Shown here piece after piece: positions 10,000 through 17,699 of a stretch of 64,000 nt of DNA (position 1 is its first letter; every line of letters starts with the position of its first letter). Made by a program: the position numbers and the translations under genes. The notes below the pieces were generated by a model that had not been told where the DNA came from, did no database searches, and saw nothing but the letters and a program-made list of their open reading frames with translations. Source of the DNA: an uncultured Selenomonadales bacterium (GTDB lineage: Bacteria > Bacillota > Negativicutes > Selenomonadales > Selenomonadaceae); the NCBI GenBank assembly GCA_900315155.1, contig OMYB01000006.1, forward strand, positions 1 to 64,000. The letters are read 5' to 3'.

Positions 10000-10277
10000 T
10001 GGAGATGGATGATTTCGAGAAATATTTGGGTGAACAAATGCTGGATAAAGACTTCCGTGAAGAATGGGAGGCACTGCAGCCGGAGCATGAGGTCAATCTG
10101 ATGCTCATCAAGGCACGTCAGGAACATCATCTCACGCAGAAGCAATTGGCAGAAATCTGCGGTGTGCGCCAGTCGAATCTGAGCAGGATTGAGACCGGCG
10201 CAGAGTCGCCCAGCGTGCGTACTTTATGCAAGATCGCCAGAGGTTTAGGCAAGCGCCTGCAAATTCAATTCGTTTAA
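9999..10277 (+). CDS. HigA-type antitoxin, XRE helix-turn-helix
   Basis: 92 residues if started at ATG 9999, which overlaps the toxin stop (TGATG); ATG 10005 is an alternative. The HTH is at about 43-80 (LTQKQLAEICGVRQSNLSRIETG, key part TQKQLAEICGV), followed by a short C-terminal strand. Expected to bind and neutralise the upstream toxin and repress the shared promoter. The charged N-terminal 35 residues probably contact the toxin. Confidence 0.87.
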   Translation: MEMDDFEKYLGEQMLDKDFREEWEALQPEHEVNLMLIKARQEHHLTQKQLAEICGVRQSNLSRIETGAESPSVRTLCKIARGLGKRLQIQFV

Positions 10278-10295
10278 AAGCAGAAGGGAAAGAGC

Positions 10296-10925
10296 ATGAA
10301 AATACCCTTGCGGTACCAGATGTCGGAATATGATTGCGGGCCGACGACGATGCTGAATGCGATGAGTTATCTGTTTGAGCGGGAGGAGATACCGCCGGAG
10401 ATTATCCGGAATGTCATGCTGTACAGCCTCGACTGCTATACGCAGGAGGGCGCGGGGCGTGCGGGGACGTCGCGCATGGCGATGATGTTCCTCGCGAACT
10501 GGCTCGATGGCTTTGGCCGGGCAACGGAACTGCCGCTATCGACGCAGTACCTCGCGGGCGAGGCCGTCTACATCGGGCAGCAGAGTCCGGTCAACGACGC
10601 GCTGCACCGTGGCGGCGTGGCCGTTGTGCGCCTCATTTACGAGGTCGAGCATTACGTGCTGCTCACGGGCGATCAGGAGGGCTATATTGAGATGTTCGAT
10701 CCCTGGTACCTGCCCGAGGACAGCGACGAGTTTTCGGGGCAGGACATCACGATCACGCTCGCGCACCCCGGACAGTACAACCGCCGTGTCCCCTACGCCA
10801 GTTTCAACCAGCTCAGCCACGAGACCGACTACTCCCTTGGCCCCATCGCCGAGCGCGAGGCCGTGCTGCTCTTTAACGAGCGCACGAAGCTCACTGCCCA
10901 GGACACGATAGAGTACTTCATTTAA
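10296..10925 (+). CDS. C39-like cysteine peptidase family protein
   Basis: 209 residues without signal peptide. Cys14 in EYDCGPTTMLNAM, His119 in VEHYVLL and Asp135 in MFDPWY match the papain-like triad of peptidase C39-like proteins. Unlike bacteriocin-exporter C39 domains it is a stand-alone cytoplasmic protein with no transporter part, and no double-Gly leader peptide is evident nearby. It starts 18 bp after the antitoxin, with AGAAGGGA as ribosome site, so it may be read from the same promoter. Substrate unknown. Confidence 0.75.
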   Translation: MKIPLRYQMSEYDCGPTTMLNAMSYLFEREEIPPEIIRNVMLYSLDCYTQEGAGRAGTSRMAMMFLANWLDGFGRATELPLSTQYLAGEAVYIGQQSPVNDALHRGGVAVVRLIYEVEHYVLLTGDQEGYIEMFDPWYLPEDSDEFSGQDITITLAHPGQYNRRVPYASFNQLSHETDYSLGPIAEREAVLLFNERTKLTAQDTIEYFI

Positions 10926-11080
10926 GTACGATCAGCATGTTGACGACGTTCTTTATATTTTTTATTGGCAGGAAAAAGAACGGAAATAACGAAGTAAATA
11001 AATGTATAAGGTCGTGCGGCAACATAAATTTTGACGCATGCTCGGTGCACGGTTTGGTATTTTGTTGGGAGGTTTTTCAG

Positions 11081-11434
11081 ATGGAGAAAGAAGAATTGGT
11101 CGCAGCAGCAAAGAAAATGGTAGAGGCACCTTCGTGCTATGCGGGATTGAAAGAGGCCGGTGAGGCCTGGATCGCGGCTGTGGGCACGGATAAGGAGGCC
11201 GAGGCGGCGAAAGCACTGAAGGTACAGCTCGACGACTGCGTGGGCGAGCTCGACGGCTTTATCGCCTTTGCGGACTCACCGGAGGGCGAGCAGATCCTCG
11301 GCGGGCATGAGGCTGCACAGGGCGCTCTTGAGGCGGCGAAGCAGGCAAAAGCCGCGGGCACGAAATACTGCATCTGCGATGCCTGCACGAACGGCGGCAT
11401 CCTGCTCGATCACGAGGCGGATTGGCTGAAATAA
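11081..11434 (+). CDS. Small acidic Cys-containing protein, unknown
   Basis: ATG 11081 follows GGGAGG at 11068-11073; the longer frame to 10937 has no ribosome site. The 117 residues are helical and rich in Ala, Glu and Lys. A C-terminal CICDAC pair of cysteines could bind metal or act in redox, and another Cys lies near residue 15. Similar short acidic proteins are common in anaerobic Firmicutes but their role is unknown to me. Stand-alone gene. Confidence 0.6.
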   Translation: MEKEELVAAAKKMVEAPSCYAGLKEAGEAWIAAVGTDKEAEAAKALKVQLDDCVGELDGFIAFADSPEGEQILGGHEAAQGALEAAKQAKAAGTKYCICDACTNGGILLDHEADWLK

Positions 11435-11477
11435 AACGCACCACCACTATCGAGGCGTGAAGTGTCAATGAAAAATC

Positions 11478-11505
11478 TTGACATTGGCCAAATAAAGCGT
11501 ATAAT
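11478..11505 (+). promoter_or_regulatory. Promoter of tRNA-Pro
   Basis: Perfect TTGACA (11478-11483), 16-bp spacer, TATAAT (11500-11505), 12 bp before the tRNA. Confidence 0.92.
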
Positions 11506-11517
11506 ATTACGTGTTGT

Positions 11518-11594
11518 CGGGACGTAGCGCAGTTTGGTAGCGCGCTTCCTTGGGGTGGAAGAGGTCGTGGGTTCAAATCCCGTCGTTCCGACCA
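11518..11594 (+). tRNA. tRNA-Pro (anticodon GGG)
   Basis: 77 nt including encoded CCA. Acceptor arm CGGGACG pairs with CGTTCCG (one G-U). The D-arm GCGC-AGTTTGGTA-GCGC, anticodon stem CTTCC/GGAAG with loop TTGGGGT (anticodon GGG, reading CCC/CCU), and T-arm GTGGG-TTCAAAT-CCCGT are all present. Own promoter and terminator make it a monocistronic unit. Confidence 0.97.
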
Positions 11595-11611
11595 TTTCTT
11601 GAGACAGTAGA

Positions 11612-11645
11612 GGCTCTCTGCATTTATGGCAGAGAGCCCCTTTTT
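11612..11645 (+). terminator. Intrinsic terminator after tRNA-Pro
   Basis: Perfect 10-bp stem GGCTCTCTGC/GCAGAGAGCC, loop ATTTATG, followed by CCTTTTT. Confidence 0.95.
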
Positions 11646-11693
11646 GTTCTTTCGTTGTTTCGTCAGGGTGGAGGATGATTCACATGCAGACCC

Positions 11694-12452
11694 TCACGGC
11701 GTTTCACGCTGCGTGGGATGCTCGACGGTGATGCTTTGGAATTCGACGCGGGAGAGGATTTTGTCGCTCAGGGCACCGGCTGTGGCACTTTGGTCGTAGT
11801 TGCCGCATTTGAAGTAAAAGACTTTATCCGGTACGGTCACGTCGTGCTCGTAGACGGTTTCGCCGTTGATGCGTACGGTGAGGCTGCCGCCCTCCTCGCA
11901 TAGCTGATACAGAAACGGCTCCCCGAGCGGGATATACGTGTCGAGCGGTGTTGAGTGGCCGTGCCCGCGCTCCGTTTCGTAGAGTACGCGCAGGTTGCCT
12001 CCCAGCTTGTTCTCCGGCGTGTAGCCGAGCGTGAGGATGGGGATGCCGTCCGTCATATTGTATATCTGCCCGATGACGACGTTGCGTGAGTCGGCCTGCA
12101 TGACGCGGAGATAGCAGGTCAGCGTGTGCCGTCCGTCCATGGACCAGGAGGCGCGTTTGCCCTGATTGGTGAGTTCACGCAGTTCCGAGCGTGGATGTTT
12201 GGAGTGTTTGGACGTCGTTCCTGTCTCCGCATCAGCCAGGCCGAGCCAATCATCGGCCGTGCGGTAGCAGTATGGGCTCCGCCGTCTTTCCAGGGCACCT
12301 GCCTCGTATTGTGTGCCGTCCGGCTCCATGAGACGCCACTGCGTCCAGTCGATCTGCACGGCCTCCGCTGCTGGCGATGGCGTCAGCCAAAGCGCTCCGC
12401 CCAGAACCAGTGCAGCAGCAGCCATCTTGTATACGTTTTGCCATTTCTTCAT
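11694..12452 (-). CDS. Secreted PL7-type polysaccharide lyase-like protein
   Basis: 252 residues with a signal peptide (about 1-30, ending near AAEA). Three regions match family PL7/alginate lyase 2: RSELRE at 88-93, GQIY at 128-131 and YFKCGNYDQ at 213-221. In characterised PL7 enzymes the middle motif is Gln-Ile-His or Gln-Val-His and its His takes part in catalysis; here it is Tyr131. The protein may thus use another substrate, be a binding protein, or have weak activity. Exported; cleavage of alginate or another uronan is inferred from the fold only. Confidence 0.75.
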   Translation of the reverse strand: MKKWQNVYKMAAAALVLGGALWLTPSPAAEAVQIDWTQWRLMEPDGTQYEAGALERRRSPYCYRTADDWLGLADAETGTTSKHSKHPRSELRELTNQGKRASWSMDGRHTLTCYLRVMQADSRNVVIGQIYNMTDGIPILTLGYTPENKLGGNLRVLYETERGHGHSTPLDTYIPLGEPFLYQLCEEGGSLTVRINGETVYEHDVTVPDKVFYFKCGNYDQSATAGALSDKILSRVEFQSITVEHPTQRETP

Positions 12453-12484
12453 CGTGTCCTAACCTCCCGTGCCTGTATCACTCA

Positions 12485-12521
12485 CTTCTTTATCCTATAA
12501 TATGGATAAAGAAGGTTTTTT
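12485..12521. promoter_or_regulatory. Perfect palindrome with TATAAT loop and T-run
   Basis: An 11-bp perfect inverted repeat (CTTCTTTATCC / GGATAAAGAAG) has loop TATAATAT and is followed by GTTTTTTT on the plus strand. It lies in the 91-bp gap between the divergent lyase and BsuPI genes. It can be read as an intrinsic terminator or attenuator ahead of the plus-strand gene, or as an operator overlapping a -10 box; no good -35 was seen. Confidence 0.6.
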
Positions 12522-12543
12522 TCAAGCATCAGGAGGGGATAAC

Positions 12544-13200
12544 ATGGGGGTTTTGCAGATAAAACCTGTTTTTGAGCCCACAGAGGCGGGGGATGGGCGG
12601 CGTGTGCTGCGGCGTATTTTTTCGCATGGCGCTGCCGTTCTCGGTGTCCTCGTGGCATGTGGTATGCTCATGCCCGCGCCGCAGGCTGAGGCCAGGCTGG
12701 GCACCGGCATCGGCATTTCGCTGCCGATGGGAGGCCATGAGAGCACGGTCGAGGGGGCTGCGGAGAGCTATGCGGCGCTTACCGAGGGTCAGGTGATCCA
12801 GGAGCTCACCGTACGCGAGCGTGGCGGCCGCCTGTTCCTCACGCTGCGGGTCACGAACAACGGCGATACGCCCTATACCATCGCGCATCGCGACGGTCAG
12901 GTCTTTGACTTTGCGCTGCTGGACGAAAACGGCAAGGCCCTGTGGCACTGGTCGGATGGCATGGCCTTTACGCAGGCACTGACCTCGTCCAGCGTCGCCG
13001 CGCACAAAAGCGAGGTATACAAGGCGGAAATCGCACGCAAAGATTACCGGAAAATCAAAGATGAGGCCGTACTCGTCACGGCCTGGCTCACCGATACGCC
13101 GACGCGCCTCTCCACACGGATTCCGCACGTCTCCCGCAGCGGATCTGCCGCTGTTTACGGTACCATCGTCATCGGCAATGGGCATTACTGGGACGACTGA
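12544..13200 (+). CDS. Exported BsuPI-domain protein
   Basis: ATG 12544 sits behind AGGAGGGG; 218 residues. The N-terminus has a charged stretch (about 1-26), then a hydrophobic segment ending APQAEA (about residue 50), a long signal peptide or anchor. The C-terminal half (about 90-190) matches the intracellular-proteinase-inhibitor BsuPI fold: LTLRVTNNGDTPYTI, FDFALLDENGKALWHWSDGMAFTQ. In this family the domain occurs both as a protease inhibitor and as a general beta-sandwich. An envelope role is likely; inhibition is not shown. Confidence 0.7.
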   Translation: MGVLQIKPVFEPTEAGDGRRVLRRIFSHGAAVLGVLVACGMLMPAPQAEARLGTGIGISLPMGGHESTVEGAAESYAALTEGQVIQELTVRERGGRLFLTLRVTNNGDTPYTIAHRDGQVFDFALLDENGKALWHWSDGMAFTQALTSSSVAAHKSEVYKAEIARKDYRKIKDEAVLVTAWLTDTPTRLSTRIPHVSRSGSAAVYGTIVIGNGHYWDD

Positions 13201-13258
13201 TGCGAGCCTTTGACGGTATCTTTTTCCATGACGATTCTGAAAACTGTGAGTTTTGTAG

Positions 13259-13287
13259 TTGACATCGATATCCCTATAGTTTATTAT
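13259..13287 (+). promoter_or_regulatory. Promoter of the SLC13-type transporter unit
   Basis: TTGACA (13259-13264), 17-bp spacer, TATTAT (13282-13287). Confidence 0.8.
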
Positions 13288-13337
13288 CGAATGTAAGGAT
13301 TATATGTAACTATAATAGTCAATGGGAGGGATCACGT

Positions 13338-14597
13338 ATGGATCCAGCAGGAATCACTTTATGCGTGCTGGGGGTCGCGGCTCTGCTTTTTGTGACGGAG
13401 CTCGTTCCTCTGGCCGTGACGGCGATGGGGTCTGCCATCGCGTTGGGACTCTTGGGCGTTTTGACGCCGAAGGAGGTCTTTTCGGGACTCTCGAACTCGA
13501 CGGTTGTGCTGTTTGCGGGCATGTTCGTCGTGGGCGCGGCGATGTTCCGTACGGGCCTCGCGCAGACGATCGGCGTGACCGTGGTGCGGAAATCCGGCAG
13601 CGGCGAAAAGCGTCTCATGGTGGCCCTCATGACCATCACGATTATCATTTCGGCTTTTTCTTCGAATACGGCGACGGTGGCCTGCCTTATGCCGGTCGTC
13701 ATCCAGATCTGCGCGGCGGCGCGCATCCCCGTGTCGACGCAGCTCATGGCGCTGGCCGTGGCCGCGAACGTCGGCGGTACGGTGACGATGATTGGTACGC
13801 CGCCGAACATCCTCATGAGCGCGGCACTCGAGAACAGCGGCCTCGCGCCGTTCGGCTTCTTTGAGTTCGCCTGGATTGGTATCCCGCTCTCCATCGTGGG
13901 CATTATCTACATGGTGACCATCGGCTCGCGCCTCTGCCCACGCAACATGGTTGAGGTCGAGGTGGAAGAGGGTATCGTCGGCGAGGCACACGACAAAAAG
14001 CACATGATTATCTGCGGCATTATCCTGCTCTGCGTCATTCTCGCCATGGTCTTCAGCAAGACCATCCATGTGCCCATGCAGATGGCGGCCATCATCGCGG
14101 CGCTTGCCTGCGTGCTCACGGGATGCCTGACCGAGAAACAGGCCTATCAGGGCATCGACTGGGTCACGATTTTCCTCTTTGCCGGTATGCTGCCGCTCGC
14201 GAGTGCCATGGAGAAAACGGGCGCGGGCAAACTCATCGCCGATACGGTCGTCGGCGTCATTGGCAGCGACCCCTCGCCGTACCTTATCGTGACGGCGATG
14301 TTCATCCTCTCCTGCGGGCTCACGCAGTTCATGTCGAACACAGCGGCGGCCGCGCTGCTGGCGCCTATCGGCATCTCCATCGCGCAATCCATCGGTGTGT
14401 CGCCGTATCCGGTCATCATGGCCATCGGTATCGCGGCCTCCTGCGCGTTCACGACGCCGGTCGCGACGCCGCCGAACACGCTGGTGCTCAACGCGGGCCG
14501 CTTCCACTTCATGGACTACGTCAAGGTCGGTGTGCCGCTCGTCATCGTGTCGCTCATCGTTTGCGTGGCCGTTATCCCGATGGTGTGGCCGTTCTAA
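13338..14597 (+). CDS. SLC13/DASS-family sodium:anion symporter
   Basis: 419 residues, about 11-12 membrane helices. The two repeat halves each carry the family Ser-Asn-Thr plus Pro-Pro-Asn signatures: SSNTATVACLMPV with GTPPNILMS, and MSNTAAAALLAPI with ATPPNTLV. These build the paired substrate and sodium sites of divalent anion:sodium symporters (dicarboxylates, citrate, sulfate). It is shorter than typical bacterial dicarboxylate members, and the related ArsB/CitM group is possible. RBS GGGAGGG. Followed at 71 bp by the SHMT-like gene, probably the same transcript, so it may carry a compound related to that protein's ligand. Confidence 0.85.
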   Translation: MDPAGITLCVLGVAALLFVTELVPLAVTAMGSAIALGLLGVLTPKEVFSGLSNSTVVLFAGMFVVGAAMFRTGLAQTIGVTVVRKSGSGEKRLMVALMTITIIISAFSSNTATVACLMPVVIQICAAARIPVSTQLMALAVAANVGGTVTMIGTPPNILMSAALENSGLAPFGFFEFAWIGIPLSIVGIIYMVTIGSRLCPRNMVEVEVEEGIVGEAHDKKHMIICGIILLCVILAMVFSKTIHVPMQMAAIIAALACVLTGCLTEKQAYQGIDWVTIFLFAGMLPLASAMEKTGAGKLIADTVVGVIGSDPSPYLIVTAMFILSCGLTQFMSNTAAAALLAPIGISIAQSIGVSPYPVIMAIGIAASCAFTTPVATPPNTLVLNAGRFHFMDYVKVGVPLVIVSLIVCVAVIPMVWPF

Positions 14598-14668
14598 GCC
14601 CATGCCGATGTTTTGCACAGCGTTTAGCCTGTTAGCTGCCCTGCGGGACAGAGGAAGGATAGAAAAAT

Positions 14669-16003
14669 ATGAATACTACGGAACTTCTCAGTACGCTGGA
14701 AGCCTTTGACCCCGAGCTCTATGGGGCCTTGCAGCAGGCCGTGGAGCGGCAGCGCTATGAGCTGTCACTGCTGCCGACGGCCAATGCCGTTTCGCCGTTT
14801 ATGGCCTTTTTGAAAGGCAGTATCCTCGGCAACGAGTACACGGACCATCACGCGGCCGAGGAGGAGCAGTGGTTGGAGCGTCTGGCCATCGACCGCGCGA
14901 AAAAGCTGTTTGGCGCACAGCAGGCCATTGTGCGTGTGTCGAATTTGCAGGCGGCCTCGCGCGTTGTGTTCTATGCGTTGGCCGAGCAGGGCAACACGGT
15001 GCTCTCGTTCAACGGGCGCAAGCAGGAGCATACGGCGGGCGAGTGGCTCTCGTTCCAGTTTGAGAGCTTTGCCATCGATGACAAGACACAGCTCATCGAC
15101 CTGGACGCACTCGCGGCGCAGGCGGAGCAGTGCCGGCCGCGCCTGCTCATCTTCTCGCCCGTGAACTACCCGCGCCAGATGGACTACGAGCGGCTGGCGG
15201 ATATCGCGCACAGCGTCGGCGCGAAACTCTGGGTCGACATGGGGCAGAACGCGGGCCTCGTGGCAGGCAAGGCCATGCGCTCGCCTGTGCCGTACGCCGA
15301 TGTCGTGACGTTCGCGGCGAACGACTCGCTGCGCGGCCCGCAGAGCGCCGTAATCCTCTGCCGCACGAGCGAAATCGCCGATAAAATCAACCGCGCCATC
15401 GTGAACACGGGCCACGTCGACATCAAGGGCAACAACCTCGTGGCGCTGGCGCTGGCCTTTAACGAGGCGGCGACGGAACGCTATCAGGGCTATTGCCAGC
15501 AGGTGCTCAAGAACGCTACGGCGCTGCAGGCCGGTATTTGGTCGGCGGGCGTGGAGACGCTCTGCGGCGCCACGGAATCGCACCTCGTCATGGCGCGCCT
15601 CGAGGACGGGCAGAATGCGCAGGAGATGGCGAAGCTGTTCTGGCGCGCCGGCCTGCTCGTGAAGCCGGACATCCTGCCGACGCAGCACAGCACACGCGAG
15701 TTCAAGGCCCTGCGCCTCTCGAGCCTCTGCCCGACGACGCGCGGCTTCAAAGAAGAGGAGATGAAGCACATCGGCCATCTGCTCGCGAACTTCATACTCG
15801 CGGGCAACGACGTGCAGGGCGATGTGAAAAAGGAAATCGCCAAGCTCATCATGGATAAACCGGTCTTTTCACCCGACTGGCTGCCCGAGGTCAACCCCAG
15901 CGCTGCCAGAACCACGCGTGGCGCTATCAACACCCCTCACGCCGCCGAGGCCAGCCTCAAGCACCGCTTCATGGAGCAGCTGCTGCACCTGGGCGGACGG
16001 TAA
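14669..16003 (+). CDS. SHMT-like protein lacking the PLP lysine
   Basis: 444 residues with the overall serine hydroxymethyltransferase (GlyA) fold order. ERLAIDRAKKLFG, IFSPVNYPRQMDYERLADIAHSVGAKLWVD (key part DYERLADIAHSVGAKLWVD) and SLRGPQSAVILC correspond to GlyA segments. Active-site residues are replaced. The lysine that forms the internal aldimine (Thr-His-Lys-Thr-Leu-Arg-Gly-Pro in GlyA) is Asp219 in AANDSLRGP. The His of Asp-Met-Ala-His is Gln193. The Tyr-Ala-Glu-Gly motif reads EYTDHHAA. Asp190, which would hold the PLP ring nitrogen, remains. True SHMT activity is therefore very unlikely; a ligand-binding or PLP-independent role is possible. The frame is intact and long, so it seems under selection. 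Confidence 0.85.
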   Translation: MNTTELLSTLEAFDPELYGALQQAVERQRYELSLLPTANAVSPFMAFLKGSILGNEYTDHHAAEEEQWLERLAIDRAKKLFGAQQAIVRVSNLQAASRVVFYALAEQGNTVLSFNGRKQEHTAGEWLSFQFESFAIDDKTQLIDLDALAAQAEQCRPRLLIFSPVNYPRQMDYERLADIAHSVGAKLWVDMGQNAGLVAGKAMRSPVPYADVVTFAANDSLRGPQSAVILCRTSEIADKINRAIVNTGHVDIKGNNLVALALAFNEAATERYQGYCQQVLKNATALQAGIWSAGVETLCGATESHLVMARLEDGQNAQEMAKLFWRAGLLVKPDILPTQHSTREFKALRLSSLCPTTRGFKEEEMKHIGHLLANFILAGNDVQGDVKKEIAKLIMDKPVFSPDWLPEVNPSAARTTRGAINTPHAAEASLKHRFMEQLLHLGGR

Positions 16004-16028
16004 ATGAAAAATCCATAGAGACCATCCG

Positions 16029-16058
16029 AACCGCTAACGCTTGGCGTTGGCGGTTTTT
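16029..16058 (+). terminator. Intrinsic terminator
   Basis: Stem AACCGCTAACGC/GCGTTGGCGGTT (one G-T wobble), loop TTG, five Ts; ends the SLC13/SHMT-like unit. Confidence 0.88.
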
Positions 16059-16097
16059 GCTATGTCACATAATTATATACTTACCATAAAAATACCA

Positions 16098-16126
16098 TTT
16101 ACATACCAAATATTAAGAAGTATAAT
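16098..16126 (+). promoter_or_regulatory. Promoter of the HTH-Uma2 gene
   Basis: TTTACA (16098-16103), 17-bp spacer, TATAAT (16121-16126). Confidence 0.85.
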
Positions 16127-16163
16127 TAAAGGTAGTAATAAGGATGAAAGAAGGTAGGCTAAC

Positions 16164-16949
16164 ATGAATCTCCATGCCATGCAGCAGCGCAAACAGGAAA
16201 TGGGCTACTCTTTAGCTACGTTGTCGTCGCTGACGGGGGTGCCGCTGGGGACGTTGCAGAAAATTTTCAGCGGGCAGACACAGCGTCCGCGGCAGACAAC
16301 GCTGGAGAAATTGGCGGCAGTGCTGCAGCCAACGCCTGCGGGGACTATGCGCGTGGCCGAGCGGGCGCCTGCGTACAACGCTGGGGGCATTGACCCACAG
16401 CGGCAAGGCAGCTATACCATCAAGGATTATTTCGCGCTGCCGGAGGACCGGCGTTACGAGCTCATCGATGGCGTTATCTATGAAATGGCCTCGCCCTCGC
16501 GGCAACACCAGGTGATTGCGGGGGCACTTTTCAGCCAGCTTTTACGCTGTGTGGAGGAACACGGACCAGCGGACTGCTACCCCTATATTGCGCCTCTGGA
16601 CGTGCAGCTTGATCGGGATAACAAAACGATGGTGCAGCCGGATGTCATGCTCTGCTGCGAGTCCGAGCAGCAGAGCGGCACGCGCATTTTCGGCGCGCCA
16701 GCGTTCATAGCGGAGGTGCTCTCGCCCAGTTCCCACCAGCGCGATATTTTCCTCAAACTGCATAAATACAAAAACGCGGGTGTCAAGGAGTACTGGGTCA
16801 TCTACCCCGAGCGGCAGAAGGTCGTGGTCTATCTCCTCGCTCAGGACGACGACGTCGCCGTCTACACCTTCGACGACACTATCCCCATAACCATATCTGA
16901 GGGAAGGTGCATCATCAGCTTAACCAGTATCAAGGGGAGACTGAGCTGA
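16164..16949 (+). CDS. XRE helix-turn-helix / Uma2-type nuclease fusion
   Basis: 261 residues. An XRE-like HTH lies at about 13-50 (SLATLSSLTGVPLGTLQKIFSG). A Uma2/DUF820 domain of the PD-(D/E)XK nuclease superfamily follows from about 85: YELIDGVIYEMASPS, then QPDVMLC, FIAEVLSPSS and KLHKYKNAGVKEYWVI, supplying the expected Asp, Glu and Lys. Uma2 proteins are usually multi-copy stand-alone proteins of unknown role, abundant in cyanobacteria. The fused DNA-binding domain suggests autoregulation or targeted cleavage. Monocistronic with its own strong promoter. Confidence 0.8.
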   Translation: MNLHAMQQRKQEMGYSLATLSSLTGVPLGTLQKIFSGQTQRPRQTTLEKLAAVLQPTPAGTMRVAERAPAYNAGGIDPQRQGSYTIKDYFALPEDRRYELIDGVIYEMASPSRQHQVIAGALFSQLLRCVEEHGPADCYPYIAPLDVQLDRDNKTMVQPDVMLCCESEQQSGTRIFGAPAFIAEVLSPSSHQRDIFLKLHKYKNAGVKEYWVIYPERQKVVVYLLAQDDDVAVYTFDDTIPITISEGRCIISLTSIKGRLS

Positions 16950-16990
16950 GGTCGGTTTTTACGTCAATTTGCGGGGAGTAAAGATGGTAT

Positions 16991-17054
16991 ATGAGTAAAA
17001 ATACTCAAACTTCGCACATGGTAAACAGCCTATGTGCCTTGAAAAATCAACATT
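16991..17054 (-). repeat. IS-end-like repeat, copy 2
   Basis: Read on the minus strand this matches 49-113 over about 65 bp with scattered differences. It lies about 20 bp beyond the stop of the IS4-type transposase remnant and is probably the element's 3' end. Confidence 0.6.
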
Positions 17055-17076
17055 ACAACGCCTCCAAATTCCAACT

Positions 17077-17562
17077 TCATGCACATTCGCGTAGGTCTTT
17101 AGTCCAGGCGCCGGGCAGTTGTTCCCAAAATATGTCCACCAGGTCATTGACGATGTTTTCATCCAATTGATAATACTGCTGAATGAAGTCCGCGAATTCC
17201 GAAAGGACGCGATACAGCGCCTCGTGGTACGGTAGGTCGCGCAGTTCTTCGTTCGCGAAGAAAAACAAGTCACCGAAGCTGCGTTCATCTATGTTTTCGC
17301 GCCGCTCGACGGCAAGCATGGCGTAGCGTGTGAATACTACGGCTACATGCGCGGTCATGGCGTCGTAGGAGATGGAACGGCAGTCACGGGCGAGGCGCAG
17401 GTAGGATTTGCACACCTTGAAGAACACCTCAATGCCCCAGCGCTTGCCGTACAGCTGAATGATTTCCTCCTCGCTGAGCGACATATCCGTACTGACGGAC
17501 TGCTTTTTGCCTTGGTAACGGTAATGCATCTTGGAGCTTTTCTTCGTCATAGCGATGGCATC
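17077..17562 (-). pseudogene. IS4-type DDE transposase remnant
   Basis: The frame has the C-terminal part of an IS4-superfamily transposase. LYGKRWGIEVFFKVCKSYL is the Tyr-x2-Arg-x3-Glu-x6-Lys signature with the last catalytic Glu, followed by the family's C-terminal helices to the stop at 17077. Ahead of it, DAIAMTKKSSKMHYRY resembles an upstream block of the same family but is joined directly to STDMSLSEEE. That skips about 60 residues, and everything N-terminal, including two catalytic Asp residues, is missing. Inactive. Confidence 0.85.
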
Positions 17563-17638
17563 CAAACGGAAATCTGTCCGAATGGAGGTGCATCTGCATG
17601 TAGAAAGAACTGGGATAGTTGATGAAATTGTGGTATGC

Positions 17639-17679
17639 AATAAGGGACTGATGCGTCGAATGAGCAACAGCCCCTTATT
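17639..17679 (-). terminator. Possible terminator after acetolactate synthase
   Basis: An inverted repeat AATAAGGGGCTG / CAGTCCCTTATT (one mismatch, 17-nt loop) lies 20 bp past the minus-strand stop. It lacks a clear T-run, so termination is uncertain; it could also be part of the neighbouring IS remnant. Confidence 0.4.
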
Positions 17680-17699
17680 CAGGTTTTATGAATTGTGAG

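Noticed and set aside
10296..11434. Bacteriocin export system built on the C39-like protein
   Set aside because: The protein is a stand-alone domain; there is no ABC exporter part, no membrane helix and no double-glycine precursor peptide nearby. The small acidic protein at 11081 has no such leader.
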